Notes: generated from the letters alone by a model not told the origin. A stretch of 64,000 nt of DNA from Chitinophagaceae bacterium (GCA_016708765.1 JADJFD010000005.1:62001-126000); one strand, 5' to 3'. Positions 1 to 9,264 are shown, counted from the stretch's first letter. Made by a program: numbers and translations.

Positions 1-887
1 AGCACTTGTCTTAGGCGTTACAGTTCCACCACCAGAATTATTATCACTCTCAAATGCTTCTGACTTGGATATATCGGCAATCAATGAATCACGGATGATA
101 AGACCAAACTGCACTTTACCACTGTAACCGTTATCGGTATCAAAATCATCATCCTGAGTTTTAAAGGCGATCAGATACTTACAATTCACTGTGCCACCAA
201 AAAATTCATAGGCATCATCTTTTGCATATACTACCTGAATGTGGTCTATTGTAGTGCCACTGCCCACAGCAGCCAGCGTCAAACTATTAATTTCTTTATC
301 AGGCTGAAAAGCATAGCCAGCAAATTCAATTCTTACATATTGTAATTTCCCTGAGTTATCATTGCTAATAGCAGTTGAAACCAATGCATCACCAGAACCA
401 GCCAACCCATCTCCGTTCGCATTATCGATACCACCTTCAACCTGATACAAACCTTGTGTACCGTTGTAACTGGTGTTAATTGGTGCTTTACCACAAATTA
501 CAATTCCACCCCAGTCGCCAGACTGTGGGTTCGGTGATCCTGATGTAAATATAATCGGTTCAGTAGGTGAACCAACGGCTTCAATCTTTGAACCTCTTGT
601 AATAATCAATGTAGCCACATCCACACCACTGAAAGAACCTTTATAAGTGTTCCAGCTTCTATCGTCATTTTATGATTGCCCACTAGGTACACTAATCCTT
701 TCAGGATATAAGTGTTTTCCTTCCGTAAGATGGTATCTGCATTGATGCGACCCTGCAAAGTGATTGTTTGCCCAGTAGTGCCGCTGCCAATGATGATTAT
801 TTCTTTTTCGCCGTCTACTTCTATTTTACGGCAACCTGTAATGGCGATGCTTGCAAACGCAATTACTACAAAAAGATACTTTTTCAT
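1..887 (-). pseudogene. Frameshifted lipoprotein encoded after the TonB receptor; runs off the window start
   Basis: The first 85 or so residues are open from the ATG at 887. They show a lipoprotein signal peptide with a lipobox ending in ITGC (Cys19). The frame then breaks at the T run 640-642, where one base appears to be missing, and ends in a short false tail. In the next frame the reading continues without a stop to base 1, with segments such as GDWGGIVICGKAP, YVRIEFAGYAF and DDAYEFFGGTVNCKY. These belong to a Bacteroidota secreted beta-helix-like family often encoded beside TonB receptors. It lies 23 bp downstream of the receptor gene on the same strand, so the two are probably co-transcribed. 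The ligand is unknown. The break may be a sequencing error. The C-terminus is outside the window. Confidence 0.7.
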
Positions 888-910
888 TTGTGTTTATTTT
901 AAAAAGAATT

Positions 911-3700
911 TTATAATGAATAATTAAAGGATAAGCTGAATGAAGTACCTGCGATTCTGGTAAAACGAAAAGAATCTTCATTTTTCTGAAAAGAATTTTT
1001 TGTATTTGTATTCTGATAGAAATACTGTTTCTGATTTAGCAGGTCAGAAATATTTAATCGTACTTCTGCTTTGTTCTTTAATAGTTTCTTTGCGACTTGC
1101 AGATCAAACAAAGCTCTTGGTGCTTCATAAATATCAGGTGCGCCAGCAAAGGCATCACCAACGAGATAGATCCTTTCTCCTACTTGGTTATATAATAATG
1201 TAGCGTATATACCTGCTTTTTCAAGATCATACAGCAATCCAAAATTTAATACATAAGGCGACTGTCCCTGCATCGGTCTATCTACGCTCAGTGTTTGATC
1301 TTGTACTTTACTATTGATATAAGATGCATTGGCCTGAAATGTGAAATTCTTTAATGTGGCTGAAAAATCTAGTTTCTTCCGCATTTCAAGCTCCACACCA
1401 AATGACTTTGCTTTTTTTGCATTTTGATAAGTGAAGGTGCTGGCACCACCACCCACTCCATTAAATATTTGTTCGATGGCATTATTAAACCCTTTGAAGA
1501 AGACGCCAATCGTAAATACTTCGCCTGCTCTTGGATACAACTCATATCGCAGATCAGCATTAGTAATCTTTGTTCTTTGCAAAAAAGGGTTTCCCTGCAC
1601 AGAAGCATTCAATTCAAAATCATAGAGATTCAAAAAAGATAATTCTCTAAGCTCTGGTCGGATGACCGTTTGTGAACCTGATAAACGAAGATTTGTGTTC
1701 TGGTTGATTTTATATGTTGCATTCATGCCCGGTAAAAAATCGGTAACCTGTGTTCTCGTATGCCTCGGATCGGATTGCTTTACACTACCCACCAGCTGAT
1801 CATAATTTTCTACTCTTAATCCCCAAACCACTCTTAAGTTTTTTGTAAACTGATTATCTAATTGCAAAAAGCCTGCATTTAATATTGTATTTGCGAGATA
1901 ACGAAATGTATTTCCCTTTATAGCATCAAATGCAAATTTGTTAGCTGTACCATCACCAAAGTTTTCAGGAAGAAAAATCTGGTCGGCTGGCAATAAACGT
2001 AATGCATCATTATCTAATGGCAAATAATTAGCAAACAATTTAGCATCATATAAACGGTCTTTTACCTGCAACATATAACCGCCTTTCAACGTTTGGTTTT
2101 GCTCCAACCATTTGAATTTATAGGAAAGGTCGCCACCAGCAGTGTAGATATAATCGCTAAGGCTTTGATATATCCGGCTTCCACTTTGTTGCGACAATGT
2201 ATTTGATATTAATAAGCGATATGGATGCTGAGTACCTGCTTCTTTAGAATACAAAATGCGACGTTGATCAGGAATATGCCCATCCAAAATATTGAAGGCT
2301 CCATACCATTTAAATGTTAGTGGCTTGATGAGTCTATGCTCACCATTTGCTTGTACGGTAAAGAAAGTATTTTGCTTAAATGTAAATTCAGAACCCTTTA
2401 ACTGATCTTGACGACTAAAATCTTCGCCATTACGTTGAGATACGGAATTGCTGCTGTTAATATTCAGTATTGACTTAACAGAAATCTTATTGAACGAATT
2501 CAATTGCAATGAAACACTGCCTAATGCACCAGCGGATATTTCCTGCTGATACTTTCTGTCATTATAACTTGACACTATACTTACTTCATAGGTATTTTCA
2601 TCTATCACATTGGCCCTATTTAATAAATCCAGATTCCTAAAAGATCTGTTGTACATGATGCCAAATGTGCCTCCGAATTTCTTGCCAAATAACTTTGATG
2701 TAAAGCCACCATTGGACTGAAAAGATGTATTAAGTGGCGCATTTATTTGTGTAGGCATCCAGTTTGATCTTAATTGTTTTCCAATTGCTGTTTTTTCAGC
2801 CGGCGATAATCCGTCGAATCCAGATTTACTTGTATATATCGAAGGCAATGCCCTTGTTCCATCATCGGTACCAAGCCAATCCAATATTCCGCCTTGCGAA
2901 TCTTTATAAAATGTTTTACCGGTTGTTTGTGTATTAAAACCTGTACCAAGTTGTATTGTAAAAAAATTACTAGAGGGAATATCTTTTGTGTTTACCTGAA
3001 TCAAACCTCCGGCCCATTCTCCTGGATACTCCGGAACAAATGCTTTATTAATGATAATGTTATCAATCATTGAAGCAGGTATCAGATCGAATGAAAAAGT
3101 TTTTCTGTCCGGCTCTGTACTTGTTAATAGAATTCCATTGAGCATGGCCTGATTATATCTATCTGCCAATCCTCTTATCACAATAAATTTACCTTCTTGA
3201 ATACTGGCACCGGGTGTCCGTTTCAACACTTCGCCTGTATTTTTATCGGGAGAACGACGAATACTTTCAGCAGATATAACCGAAGCAACTGTATTAGTAT
3301 TTTTTTGAAATGAAATAATAGCATTCACCGTTTCATTTCTTACTGATGATTTTTTAACTGATATAACTACATTATCACTTGTTGTAGCTTTTACCTCCAT
3401 TAGAATATTCAATTCATTCATCTCCGTATTCCCAACTTCTACATCTGAAACTATTTTAGCTTCATAACCTACAGCTGAAAAAAACAGTGTATGTTTTTTA
3501 TCTTGACCAAGCGACAATGAAAACCTACCCTCTATATCAGATATTGTTCCGCCCTGATTACCGATGATCTGAATAGAAACACCTGCCAATGGTTCATTTT
3601 TTGCATTTGTGATCTTACCTGAAAGCTTTTGTAATTGAGCTTGTGCCGTCAGAATAAAAAGAAAAGAAAAAAAGGAACAAATTAACCGCCTGAAAAACAT
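911..3700 (-). CDS. TonB-dependent outer-membrane receptor with CarboxypepD_reg-like domain
   Basis: A 929-residue outer-membrane receptor for TonB-driven import. It has a signal peptide (residues 1-22, ending AQAQ), a carboxypeptidase-regulatory-like beta-sandwich (about 23-110, with GKITNAKNEPLAGVSI), a plug domain (about 125-245, with VIRGLADRYNQAMLNG) and a C-terminal beta-barrel ending SLSFNYSL. The length is normal for the family. The ligand cannot be read from sequence. Its promoter carries an 11-bp-phased heptad array like that of the neighbouring phosphate-type porin, so induction by phosphate starvation and uptake of a phosphorus compound are inferred. The upstream sequence also has a near-match -7 box (CACCTTTGC). 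The lipoprotein gene follows 23 bp downstream. Confidence 0.9.
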   Translation of the reverse strand: MFFRRLICSFFSFLFILTAQAQLQKLSGKITNAKNEPLAGVSIQIIGNQGGTISDIEGRFSLSLGQDKKHTLFFSAVGYEAKIVSDVEVGNTEMNELNILMEVKATTSDNVVISVKKSSVRNETVNAIISFQKNTNTVASVISAESIRRSPDKNTGEVLKRTPGASIQEGKFIVIRGLADRYNQAMLNGILLTSTEPDRKTFSFDLIPASMIDNIIINKAFVPEYPGEWAGGLIQVNTKDIPSSNFFTIQLGTGFNTQTTGKTFYKDSQGGILDWLGTDDGTRALPSIYTSKSGFDGLSPAEKTAIGKQLRSNWMPTQINAPLNTSFQSNGGFTSKLFGKKFGGTFGIMYNRSFRNLDLLNRANVIDENTYEVSIVSSYNDRKYQQEISAGALGSVSLQLNSFNKISVKSILNINSSNSVSQRNGEDFSRQDQLKGSEFTFKQNTFFTVQANGEHRLIKPLTFKWYGAFNILDGHIPDQRRILYSKEAGTQHPYRLLISNTLSQQSGSRIYQSLSDYIYTAGGDLSYKFKWLEQNQTLKGGYMLQVKDRLYDAKLFANYLPLDNDALRLLPADQIFLPENFGDGTANKFAFDAIKGNTFRYLANTILNAGFLQLDNQFTKNLRVVWGLRVENYDQLVGSVKQSDPRHTRTQVTDFLPGMNATYKINQNTNLRLSGSQTVIRPELRELSFLNLYDFELNASVQGNPFLQRTKITNADLRYELYPRAGEVFTIGVFFKGFNNAIEQIFNGVGGGASTFTYQNAKKAKSFGVELEMRKKLDFSATLKNFTFQANASYINSKVQDQTLSVDRPMQGQSPYVLNFGLLYDLEKAGIYATLLYNQVGERIYLVGDAFAGAPDIYEAPRALFDLQVAKKLLKNKAEVRLNISDLLNQKQYFYQNTNTKNSFQKNEDSFRFTRIAGTSFSLSFNYSL

Positions 3701-3733
3701 AATTAATTATTTCCGGCAAAGGTGTATTCGGGA

Positions 3734-3795
3734 AGTTAACTCATTGTTATGCCCATATTAAGCAATTGCGATCTCAATGTTATCGGAATGTTATG
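3734..3795 (-). promoter_or_regulatory. Putative Pho-box array upstream of the TonB receptor
   Basis: Read on the plus strand, six heptads start at 3734, 3745, 3756, 3767, 3778 and 3789, exactly 11 bp apart: AGTTAAC, TGTTATG, TATTAAG, TGCGATC, TGTTATC, TGTTATG. PhoB-type regulators bind 7-bp direct repeats separated by 4 bp, which is the same geometry. The array ends 33 bp before the start codon at 3700 and would cover the -33 region. The assignment to a PhoB-like protein is inference. Confidence 0.6.
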
Positions 3796-3803
3796 AGGCA
3801 GAA

Positions 3804-5012
3804 TTAAAAGGTAACAACGCCTGTAAACCTCCATTGAAGAAATTCCTGAGAAGGACCTGCAAAATATGCTGCATCAGTTTGTAATTTCAGGTTATGCCGA
3901 AAAAAGTAATGTGAGTAGCCGACCATATATTCATTTAATCGAGAAACATATGCAGTAATCCTTTGATCAGGAGATGTAAGGCCGTAGCGAAGCGAAAACT
4001 CATTTTTTGGATTATACAAGTAACCACTTTGCAATAAAAAGCCAGTACCGCTGTACACAAAATTGGCTTTAGTTGGGTCGTTAGGATTAATGCTTATGCC
4101 ATTTTTTGAAGTTCTTCTGTACAATTCTCCTGTCATTGACCAACCTTTTCGTTTCATTGCAAAATCAACCCCATAATAATGTATATCTGCCAATTGCTTA
4201 TTGTATAAGTACTCTCCTAACTGACCTGCCACTCTACTTGTTCTATTATTAAAACTGTAGCTCATACCTACAGACAACTTAAGCTTCTCTTCAAAGAAAA
4301 GATCAGATTCTATATAATCACCATTGTTTTTGAATTGTCCAAAAGGCAAAATTTCTGAACGGAAAGAATAGCATAAACCATTTGTTTTATCAGAATTAAT
4401 TCTGCCTTCACCAGACGTAAGCGCAAATGTGTTGCTTACAATTACGTTTTTCTTTGATTTGATAGTATTTACTATCCAAAACCCTTTGTCTCTGTCAAGT
4501 GTAAATAATGCATTTGTGTTTGACCTATCGGTGAACTGCAAATTTCCCGACGATGTTTGTCGTTGCCTGTTGCCTGGAAGTTTTGTTTGCCCAAAACCAA
4601 ACCTCCAATGCTTATTGGGAGAATAGTAAAGCATGGCATCTCTTAAAAAAAGATTGTTCTGTACAGCCGAATTATCCGGAGAAATATCTCTTTGAGAAAA
4701 AGAAAGTTGTATGCGATAAGTAAACTTTTGGCTAATTGCATTTCCAGAAAAATTGAGCCGTAGCCTGCGAATGAAAAAATCAACAGTATTCCCTTTAGTT
4801 TTCAAGTCATAGCGGCTTTCTGCCATACTTTGAATTCTGCCACCAATACCCAACGAAAAACTGCTATCCTGCGAGGAAAAGGTAATCGGTTTTCCAAAAT
4901 GGGCATCCATAAACCCATTATTGGGATTGTACTGACCCAAACAAATAACTGAAAAAAAAAGAAAAAAGGCCGTTAGCAGTGCTCCAAAATGGTATTTTTT
5001 TGCGCAAAACAT
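3804..5012 (-). CDS. Phosphate-selective porin (OprO/OprP-like)
   Basis: A 402-residue outer-membrane porin. It starts with a signal peptide (hydrophobic to about residue 26, ending VICLGQ) and continues as alternating beta-strand sequence with an early GIGGRIQ and a VDFFIRRLRLNFSG segment, typical of the phosphate-selective porin O/P family. The C-terminus ends FTGVVTF, with the terminal Phe used for barrel assembly. It would let phosphate or polyphosphate cross the outer membrane. It diverges from the PhoU-like/PiT genes and shares with them an upstream array of 11-bp-spaced heptads. Only about 100 bp separate it from the TonB receptor gene downstream. The family call is firm; the exact substrate is inferred from family and context. 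Confidence 0.85.
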   Translation of the reverse strand: MFCAKKYHFGALLTAFFLFFSVICLGQYNPNNGFMDAHFGKPITFSSQDSSFSLGIGGRIQSMAESRYDLKTKGNTVDFFIRRLRLNFSGNAISQKFTYRIQLSFSQRDISPDNSAVQNNLFLRDAMLYYSPNKHWRFGFGQTKLPGNRQRQTSSGNLQFTDRSNTNALFTLDRDKGFWIVNTIKSKKNVIVSNTFALTSGEGRINSDKTNGLCYSFRSEILPFGQFKNNGDYIESDLFFEEKLKLSVGMSYSFNNRTSRVAGQLGEYLYNKQLADIHYYGVDFAMKRKGWSMTGELYRRTSKNGISINPNDPTKANFVYSGTGFLLQSGYLYNPKNEFSLRYGLTSPDQRITAYVSRLNEYMVGYSHYFFRHNLKLQTDAAYFAGPSQEFLQWRFTGVVTF

Positions 5013-5047
5013 AAGCAGTTATTAAAATTACTGCAATATAAAGTCTT

Positions 5048-5098
5048 TGTTATTGAAACGTTACCCTAATTTTAAATCTATGTTATCAAATTATTAAT
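5048..5098. promoter_or_regulatory. Putative Pho-box array between porin and PhoU-like/PiT genes
   Basis: Five heptads at an exact 11-bp period start at 5048, 5059, 5070, 5081 and 5092: TGTTATT, CGTTACC, TTTTAAA, TGTTATC, TATTAAT. The first lies 35 bp from the porin start codon, nearly the same distance as in the TonB promoter array. A weak -7 sequence (TATATTG on the minus strand, 5034-5040) sits just inside it. The array could serve both divergent genes. Confidence 0.58.
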
Positions 5099-5134
5099 TC
5101 TCACTAAATAATCAGGGTAGTAACTAGCTCCCGG

Positions 5135-5142
5135 TATTTTTG
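5135..5142 (+). promoter_or_regulatory. -7 promoter box for the PhoU-like/PiT operon
   Basis: TATTTTTG matches the Bacteroidota -7 consensus TAnnTTTG, 43 bp before the ATG at 5186. No clear -33 TTG was found at normal spacing, which would suit an activator-dependent promoter. Confidence 0.45.
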
Positions 5143-5185
5143 TAATCTATTCAGATAATAAACTGAACAACTAAAACTAAAACCA

Positions 5186-5833
5186 ATGGCACTACAATCT
5201 TTCCTTAAAATCTTCATGCCCAAAAACAAAATTTTCTTTGAACTATTTGAAAAGGTAGCTAATAATGTTGAAAAAATGGGAAGCCTATTAAAAGATGTAG
5301 TAGGAGAACCTGATTTCGATAAGAGAGCCACACTTATAGGTCAGTTAGAAGATCTTGAACATGCTAACGATGATCTTACACATAACTTATTTACCGAATT
5401 AGGCCGAAATTTTATAACACCGTTCGATAGAGAAGATATACATTATTTGGCTACTTCGTTGGATGATGTAGCTGATTATATTTATGCAGCTGGCAAAAAA
5501 ATTAATTTTTACAAGGTTAATCCCAATGATACTGGCATGCAAAAATTTGCAGAGCTTATTGAGCGGGGAGCAGAACAGGTAAAAATCGCTGTAACCGGGC
5601 TAAGAGATATGAAGAATATGCGGGGTATAACTGAGGCGTTAGTAAAAATCAACAGTATCGAAAATCAAGGTGACGATATATTTGATTTCAGCATTGAGAA
5701 ATTATTCGAAAACGAGCCTGATGCTAAAGAGGTTATTAAGAAAAGAGAGATATATCAGGTAATGGAAATTGTTACTGATAAATGTGAAGACGTAAGTAAT
5801 GTGATTGAATCAATCATCATTAAATATGCTTAA
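5186..5833 (+). CDS. PhoU-like DUF47 protein, accessory to the PiT phosphate transporter
   Basis: A 215-residue, all-helical cytoplasmic protein of the DUF47/PhoU-like family. Motifs include FFELFEKVANNV near the start, FITPFDREDIHYLATSLDDVADYI in the middle (the conserved D/E-rich metal-binding helix) and EIVTDKCEDVSNVIESI at the end. DUF47 proteins are almost always encoded directly before a PiT transporter, as here (96 bp gap), and are thought to control its activity. The start at 5186 follows a -7 box and has no upstream in-frame alternative. Confidence 0.9.
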   Translation: MALQSFLKIFMPKNKIFFELFEKVANNVEKMGSLLKDVVGEPDFDKRATLIGQLEDLEHANDDLTHNLFTELGRNFITPFDREDIHYLATSLDDVADYIYAAGKKINFYKVNPNDTGMQKFAELIERGAEQVKIAVTGLRDMKNMRGITEALVKINSIENQGDDIFDFSIEKLFENEPDAKEVIKKREIYQVMEIVTDKCEDVSNVIESIIIKYA

Positions 5834-5929
5834 CCCAATTAGCTAATTAGCCGATTTGATAATTCGCTAATAAAATTTATACTAAAAGACTTATTAGCAC
5901 ATTATCTCATTTGCACATCTACTCTTTTT
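5834..5929. repeat. AT-rich intergenic spacer built of degenerate GCTAAT / GCACAT units
   Basis: The 96 bp between the DUF47 and PiT genes consist of degenerate short units, such as TTAGCTAATTAGCCGATTTG and ATTAGCACATTATCTCATTT. It looks like a short degenerate tandem repeat of a kind seen between genes in Bacteroidota. No ORF or terminator was found, so the two genes are probably still co-transcribed. Confidence 0.35.
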
Positions 5930-7141
5930 ATGACACCGTTTCTCATTACCGTAATAGTACTGGCTTTAATTTTTGACTACATCAATGGATTTCATGATGC
6001 GGCCAATTCCATTGCCACTGTTGTATCTACCAAAGTACTTACACCATTTCAAGCCGTTTTGTGGGCTGCACTTTTCAATTCGGTGGCTTATTTTATTTTT
6101 AAAGATCATGGTGTAGCTGATACCGTTGCCAAAACAGTAGATCCTGGAAAGATTGCTGACGGCAATATGATGGTAGTAATTTTCTCCGGTCTTATTGCTG
6201 CCATTATGTGGAATTTGCTTACTTGGCAGTTAGGCATTCCATCCTCTTCTTCACATACGTTGATTGGTGGATTCGCCGGTGCTGCTGTTGCTAGTGGTGG
6301 ATTTGCCGCAGTTAATTCACCCATCATTATTAAAACCGCAGCGTTCATATTTATAGCTCCCTTGGTGGGTATGTTTATGGCTTTTGTCATGTCGCTTTGG
6401 TTTATGAGCTCCTTTAAAAAAGGGTTCCGGTCTAAAATATTTTCCCTAATTATTCTTGTTATTGTAGCTACATTTCTAACACTAAAGTTGGAGTTTAGCA
6501 GAGAAATACTTTCAGGCAAAACACATTATGAAGCATATATCTGGCAGGTAATTTTTTATTCTAAAAATTTCAAATGGCTTTTGCTTGCTTTCATTCTTGT
6601 AGTAATGGCTGTTTTTGCCCTCTATTTAAGTACATTAAATGCGCATAAATCAAACCAATGGTTTAAGAGGTTACAGTTAATTTCATCCGCAGCATTCAGT
6701 ATTGGCCATGGTGGTAATGATGCACAAAAAGTAATGGGTATCATTACAGCTGCATTAATTGCAGGAGGTTCTATTACTGAGTTTGGACAAATGCCTGATT
6801 GGGTTCCTATCTCCTGTTATGCTGCTATAGGTTTAGGAACAATGAGCGGCGGTTGGAAGATTGTAAAAACAATGGGTACAAAAATTACAAAAGTTACTCC
6901 GTTTGAAGGTGTGGCAGCAGAAACTGCTGGTGCCGTAACATTATTTATTACTGAAGCATTAAGAATTCCGGTAAGTACAACTCATACTATTACAGGTGCT
7001 ATAATGGGAGTGGGTGCGACTAAAAGATTGTCAGCAGTTCGCTGGGGAATTACTATTAGTCTTGTTTGGGCATGGGTATTAACTATTCCTGTAAGTGCTT
7101 TACTTGCTGCAGGAGTATATCATATTGTTATACTTTTTTAA
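5930..7141 (+). CDS. PiT-family inorganic phosphate transporter
   Basis: A 403-residue inner-membrane carrier with about ten membrane helices. The two inverted PiT signatures are clear: FDYINGFHDAANSIATV at residues 15-31 (DxxNGxHDAxN) and SIGHGGNDAQKVMGI at about 255-269. It would import phosphate with a cation. A conserved SSSSHTLIGGFAGAA segment and its mirror PVSTTHTITGAIMGVG are also present. It lies in the same direction as the PhoU-like gene. A strong terminator directly follows the stop codon. Length and motifs are normal. Confidence 0.93.
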   Translation: MTPFLITVIVLALIFDYINGFHDAANSIATVVSTKVLTPFQAVLWAALFNSVAYFIFKDHGVADTVAKTVDPGKIADGNMMVVIFSGLIAAIMWNLLTWQLGIPSSSSHTLIGGFAGAAVASGGFAAVNSPIIIKTAAFIFIAPLVGMFMAFVMSLWFMSSFKKGFRSKIFSLIILVIVATFLTLKLEFSREILSGKTHYEAYIWQVIFYSKNFKWLLLAFILVVMAVFALYLSTLNAHKSNQWFKRLQLISSAAFSIGHGGNDAQKVMGIITAALIAGGSITEFGQMPDWVPISCYAAIGLGTMSGGWKIVKTMGTKITKVTPFEGVAAETAGAVTLFITEALRIPVSTTHTITGAIMGVGATKRLSAVRWGITISLVWAWVLTIPVSALLAAGVYHIVILF

Positions 7142-7163
7142 ATTATTAAATCTCATTAAAATA

Positions 7164-7190
7164 AAAATCCTGACTTTTGTCAGGATTTTT
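7164..7190 (+). terminator. Rho-independent terminator of the PiT operon, abutting galE
   Basis: An 11-bp stem (AAAATCCTGAC, loop TTTT, GTCAGGATTTT) is followed directly by more T residues. The hairpin ends 2-3 bp before the galE ATG at 7192. Confidence 0.85.
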
Positions 7191-7191
7191 T

Positions 7192-8247
7192 ATGCAAAAG
7201 ATACTTGTAACAGGTGGCTGCGGTTATATCGGTTCACATACTATTGTAGACCTGATTGAAAACGGATATGATGTTATCTCTGTTGATAATAATTCCCGTT
7301 CAAACCCCAATATGTTTTCAGGTATTGAAAAAATAACTGGGAAAAAGATCAAGAATTACAAAGTTGACCTTTGCAATTACGATGACACATTTGCCATCTT
7401 TTTAGAAAACGCCGACATAAAAGGTGTAATTCATTTTGCAGCCTATAAATCAGTTGAAGAATCTGTAAAAGACCCGCTGCTCTATTTTGAGAACAACATT
7501 AATTCCTTGGTTAACCTGTTGAAATGTGTGCAGGAGTTTAAAGTACCCAATTTTGTTTTTTCTTCGTCCTGCACTGTATATGGCGATGCAGATGATATGA
7601 CAGTAACAGAAAGTACTCCACTTATGCCAGCAGAATCGCCTTATGGTATGACAAAACAAATGGGAGAACAGATTGTAAATGAGTTTTCTAAAAGCACAGG
7701 CTTACGATCAATTCTTTTACGTTATTTTAATCCAGCTGGAGCTCATCCTTCCACTGCTATTGGTGAAATGCCATTAGGCAAACCACAAAATCTTGTACCG
7801 GCAATAACACAAACAGCTATTGGACGAATACCAAAAATGTTTGTACATGGAACTGATTATGTTACCAGAGACGGGTCTTGCATAAGAGACTATATTCATG
7901 TTTGCGATCTTGCAAATGCACACACACTAGCATTAAAATATCTAGAAGAAGGAAGGAATAACAGCCTTTGCGAAATATTCAATCTCGGCAGTGGAAATGG
8001 TGTTACTGTTCTGGAAGCCATTCATGCATTTGAAAAAGTAAGTGGCGTAAAATTAAATTATGAAACCGGACCCAGAAGAGCTGGAGATGTAGAAGCTATC
8101 TATGCCAATAACGACCTAGCTAAAAATACATTAAGTTGGAAACCAAAATATTCACTGGAAGATATTATGTCTACAGCCTGGAAATGGGAGCAATTCTTAA
8201 AAGCCGATGAAACAGTTTTCAGGAGTCAACCGGGTGAACTCAATTAG
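7192..8247 (+). CDS. galE: UDP-glucose 4-epimerase
   Basis: A 351-residue cytoplasmic SDR enzyme interconverting UDP-glucose and UDP-galactose. The NAD-binding TGGCGYIGSH lies at residues 7-16. The catalytic Tyr and Lys are in YGMTK (151-155), preceded by the FSSSCTVYGD strand. RYFNPAGAH and GDVEAIYA are typical of GalE. The ATG at 7192 is chosen because the protein then begins MQKILVTGG. An earlier TTG at 7177 lies inside the terminator stem. There is no room for a normal leader, so the promoter is unclear: GACTTTTG (7172-7179) in the hairpin is one mismatch from a -7 box. The next gene is transketolase. Confidence 0.92.
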   Translation: MQKILVTGGCGYIGSHTIVDLIENGYDVISVDNNSRSNPNMFSGIEKITGKKIKNYKVDLCNYDDTFAIFLENADIKGVIHFAAYKSVEESVKDPLLYFENNINSLVNLLKCVQEFKVPNFVFSSSCTVYGDADDMTVTESTPLMPAESPYGMTKQMGEQIVNEFSKSTGLRSILLRYFNPAGAHPSTAIGEMPLGKPQNLVPAITQTAIGRIPKMFVHGTDYVTRDGSCIRDYIHVCDLANAHTLALKYLEEGRNNSLCEIFNLGSGNGVTVLEAIHAFEKVSGVKLNYETGPRRAGDVEAIYANNDLAKNTLSWKPKYSLEDIMSTAWKWEQFLKADETVFRSQPGELN

Positions 8248-8272
8248 CAATAGACAATTGCCTTTTCACCCT

Positions 8273-8280
8273 TACTTTTG
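8273..8280 (+). promoter_or_regulatory. -7 promoter box for the transketolase gene
   Basis: TACTTTTG is an exact match to TAnnTTTG, 19 bp before the ATG at 8300. No -33 TTG at normal spacing was seen. Confidence 0.5.
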
Positions 8281-8299
8281 CCACATCAAAAAAACTATC

Positions 8300-9264
8300 A
8301 TGTTATTAAAAGATATTCAATCAACCGGAAATAAAGATACCCGAAGTGGTTTTGGCGATGGCATTGTAGCTGCAGCCAGAAAAAATCCCAATGTTGTAGC
8401 GCTGACAGCCGACTTAGCTGGTTCACTTAAGCTGAATCAGTTTATGAAAGAATTTCCTGAACGGTTTTTCAGGTTGGAATTGCAGAAGCAAATATGATGG
8501 GTATTGCCGCAGGAATGACGATTGGCGGAAAGATTCCATTCACTACAACATTTGCTAATTTTTCTACCGGCAGAGTATACGATCAGATTAGACAATCCAT
8601 TGCATATAGCGGTAAGAATGTAAAAATTTGTGCCTCACATGCAGGTCTTACATTGGGTGAAGACGGAGCAACTCATCAAATTTTGGAAGATATTGGACTG
8701 ATGAAAATGCTACCGGGCATGACGGTTATTGTTCCTTGCGATTATGCACAAACAAAAGCTGCCACGGAAACCATTGCCGAAATGGAAGGACCTGTTTATT
8801 TGCGTTTTGGCAGACCAGCCTGGCCCATCTTTACTAAAGAAGAAGATTTTAAAATTGGTAAAGCTCAGTATTTTTCAGAAGGAACAGATGTTACAATCTT
8901 TGCCTGTGGTCATTTAGTTTGGAATGCAATACAAGCAGGAGCTATTTTACAAGAAAAAGGAATCAGCGTAGAAGTAATAAATATTCATACCATCAAGCCT
9001 TTAGATGAAGAAGCTGTATTGGCTTCTATCAAAAAAACAAAATGTGCTGTTACTGCTGAAGAGCATAATATCATTGGTGGTTTGGGCGATGCAATTGCAC
9101 AATGTGCTTCAAAGAATTTTCCTATTCCTATAGAGTATGTTGGCACAAAAGATACATTTGGCGAAAGCGGAAAACCAACAGAGCTGTTGAAGAAGTATGG
9201 TTTAGACATTCCAGATATTGTAGCGGCTGCTGAAAAAGCAATAAATCGTAAGAAAAACAGTTAA
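8300..9264 (+). pseudogene. Transketolase C-terminal subunit, split by a frameshift
   Basis: This gene encodes the pyrimidine-binding and C-terminal domains of a split transketolase, about 321 residues once repaired. The first frame runs from MLLKDIQSTG to KEFPERFF and then breaks at the T run 8465-8469. Adding one T restores FQVGIAEANMMGIAAGMT, the conserved cofactor-domain sequence, and the rest is open (SHAGLTLGEDGATHQ, YLRFGRP, GGLGDAIAQ). The partner N-terminal half, normally adjacent, is not in this window. The enzyme would act in the pentose phosphate pathway. Every other conserved position looks intact, so a sequencing error is more likely than a dead gene. A family relative (DXS-like or PDH E1-beta-like) is less likely. 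Confidence 0.82.

Noticed and set aside
8207..8299. Longer N-terminus for the transketolase half
   Set aside because: The extra 31 residues include the end of galE and the -7 box, and show no similarity to the family; the ATG at 8300 fits both.
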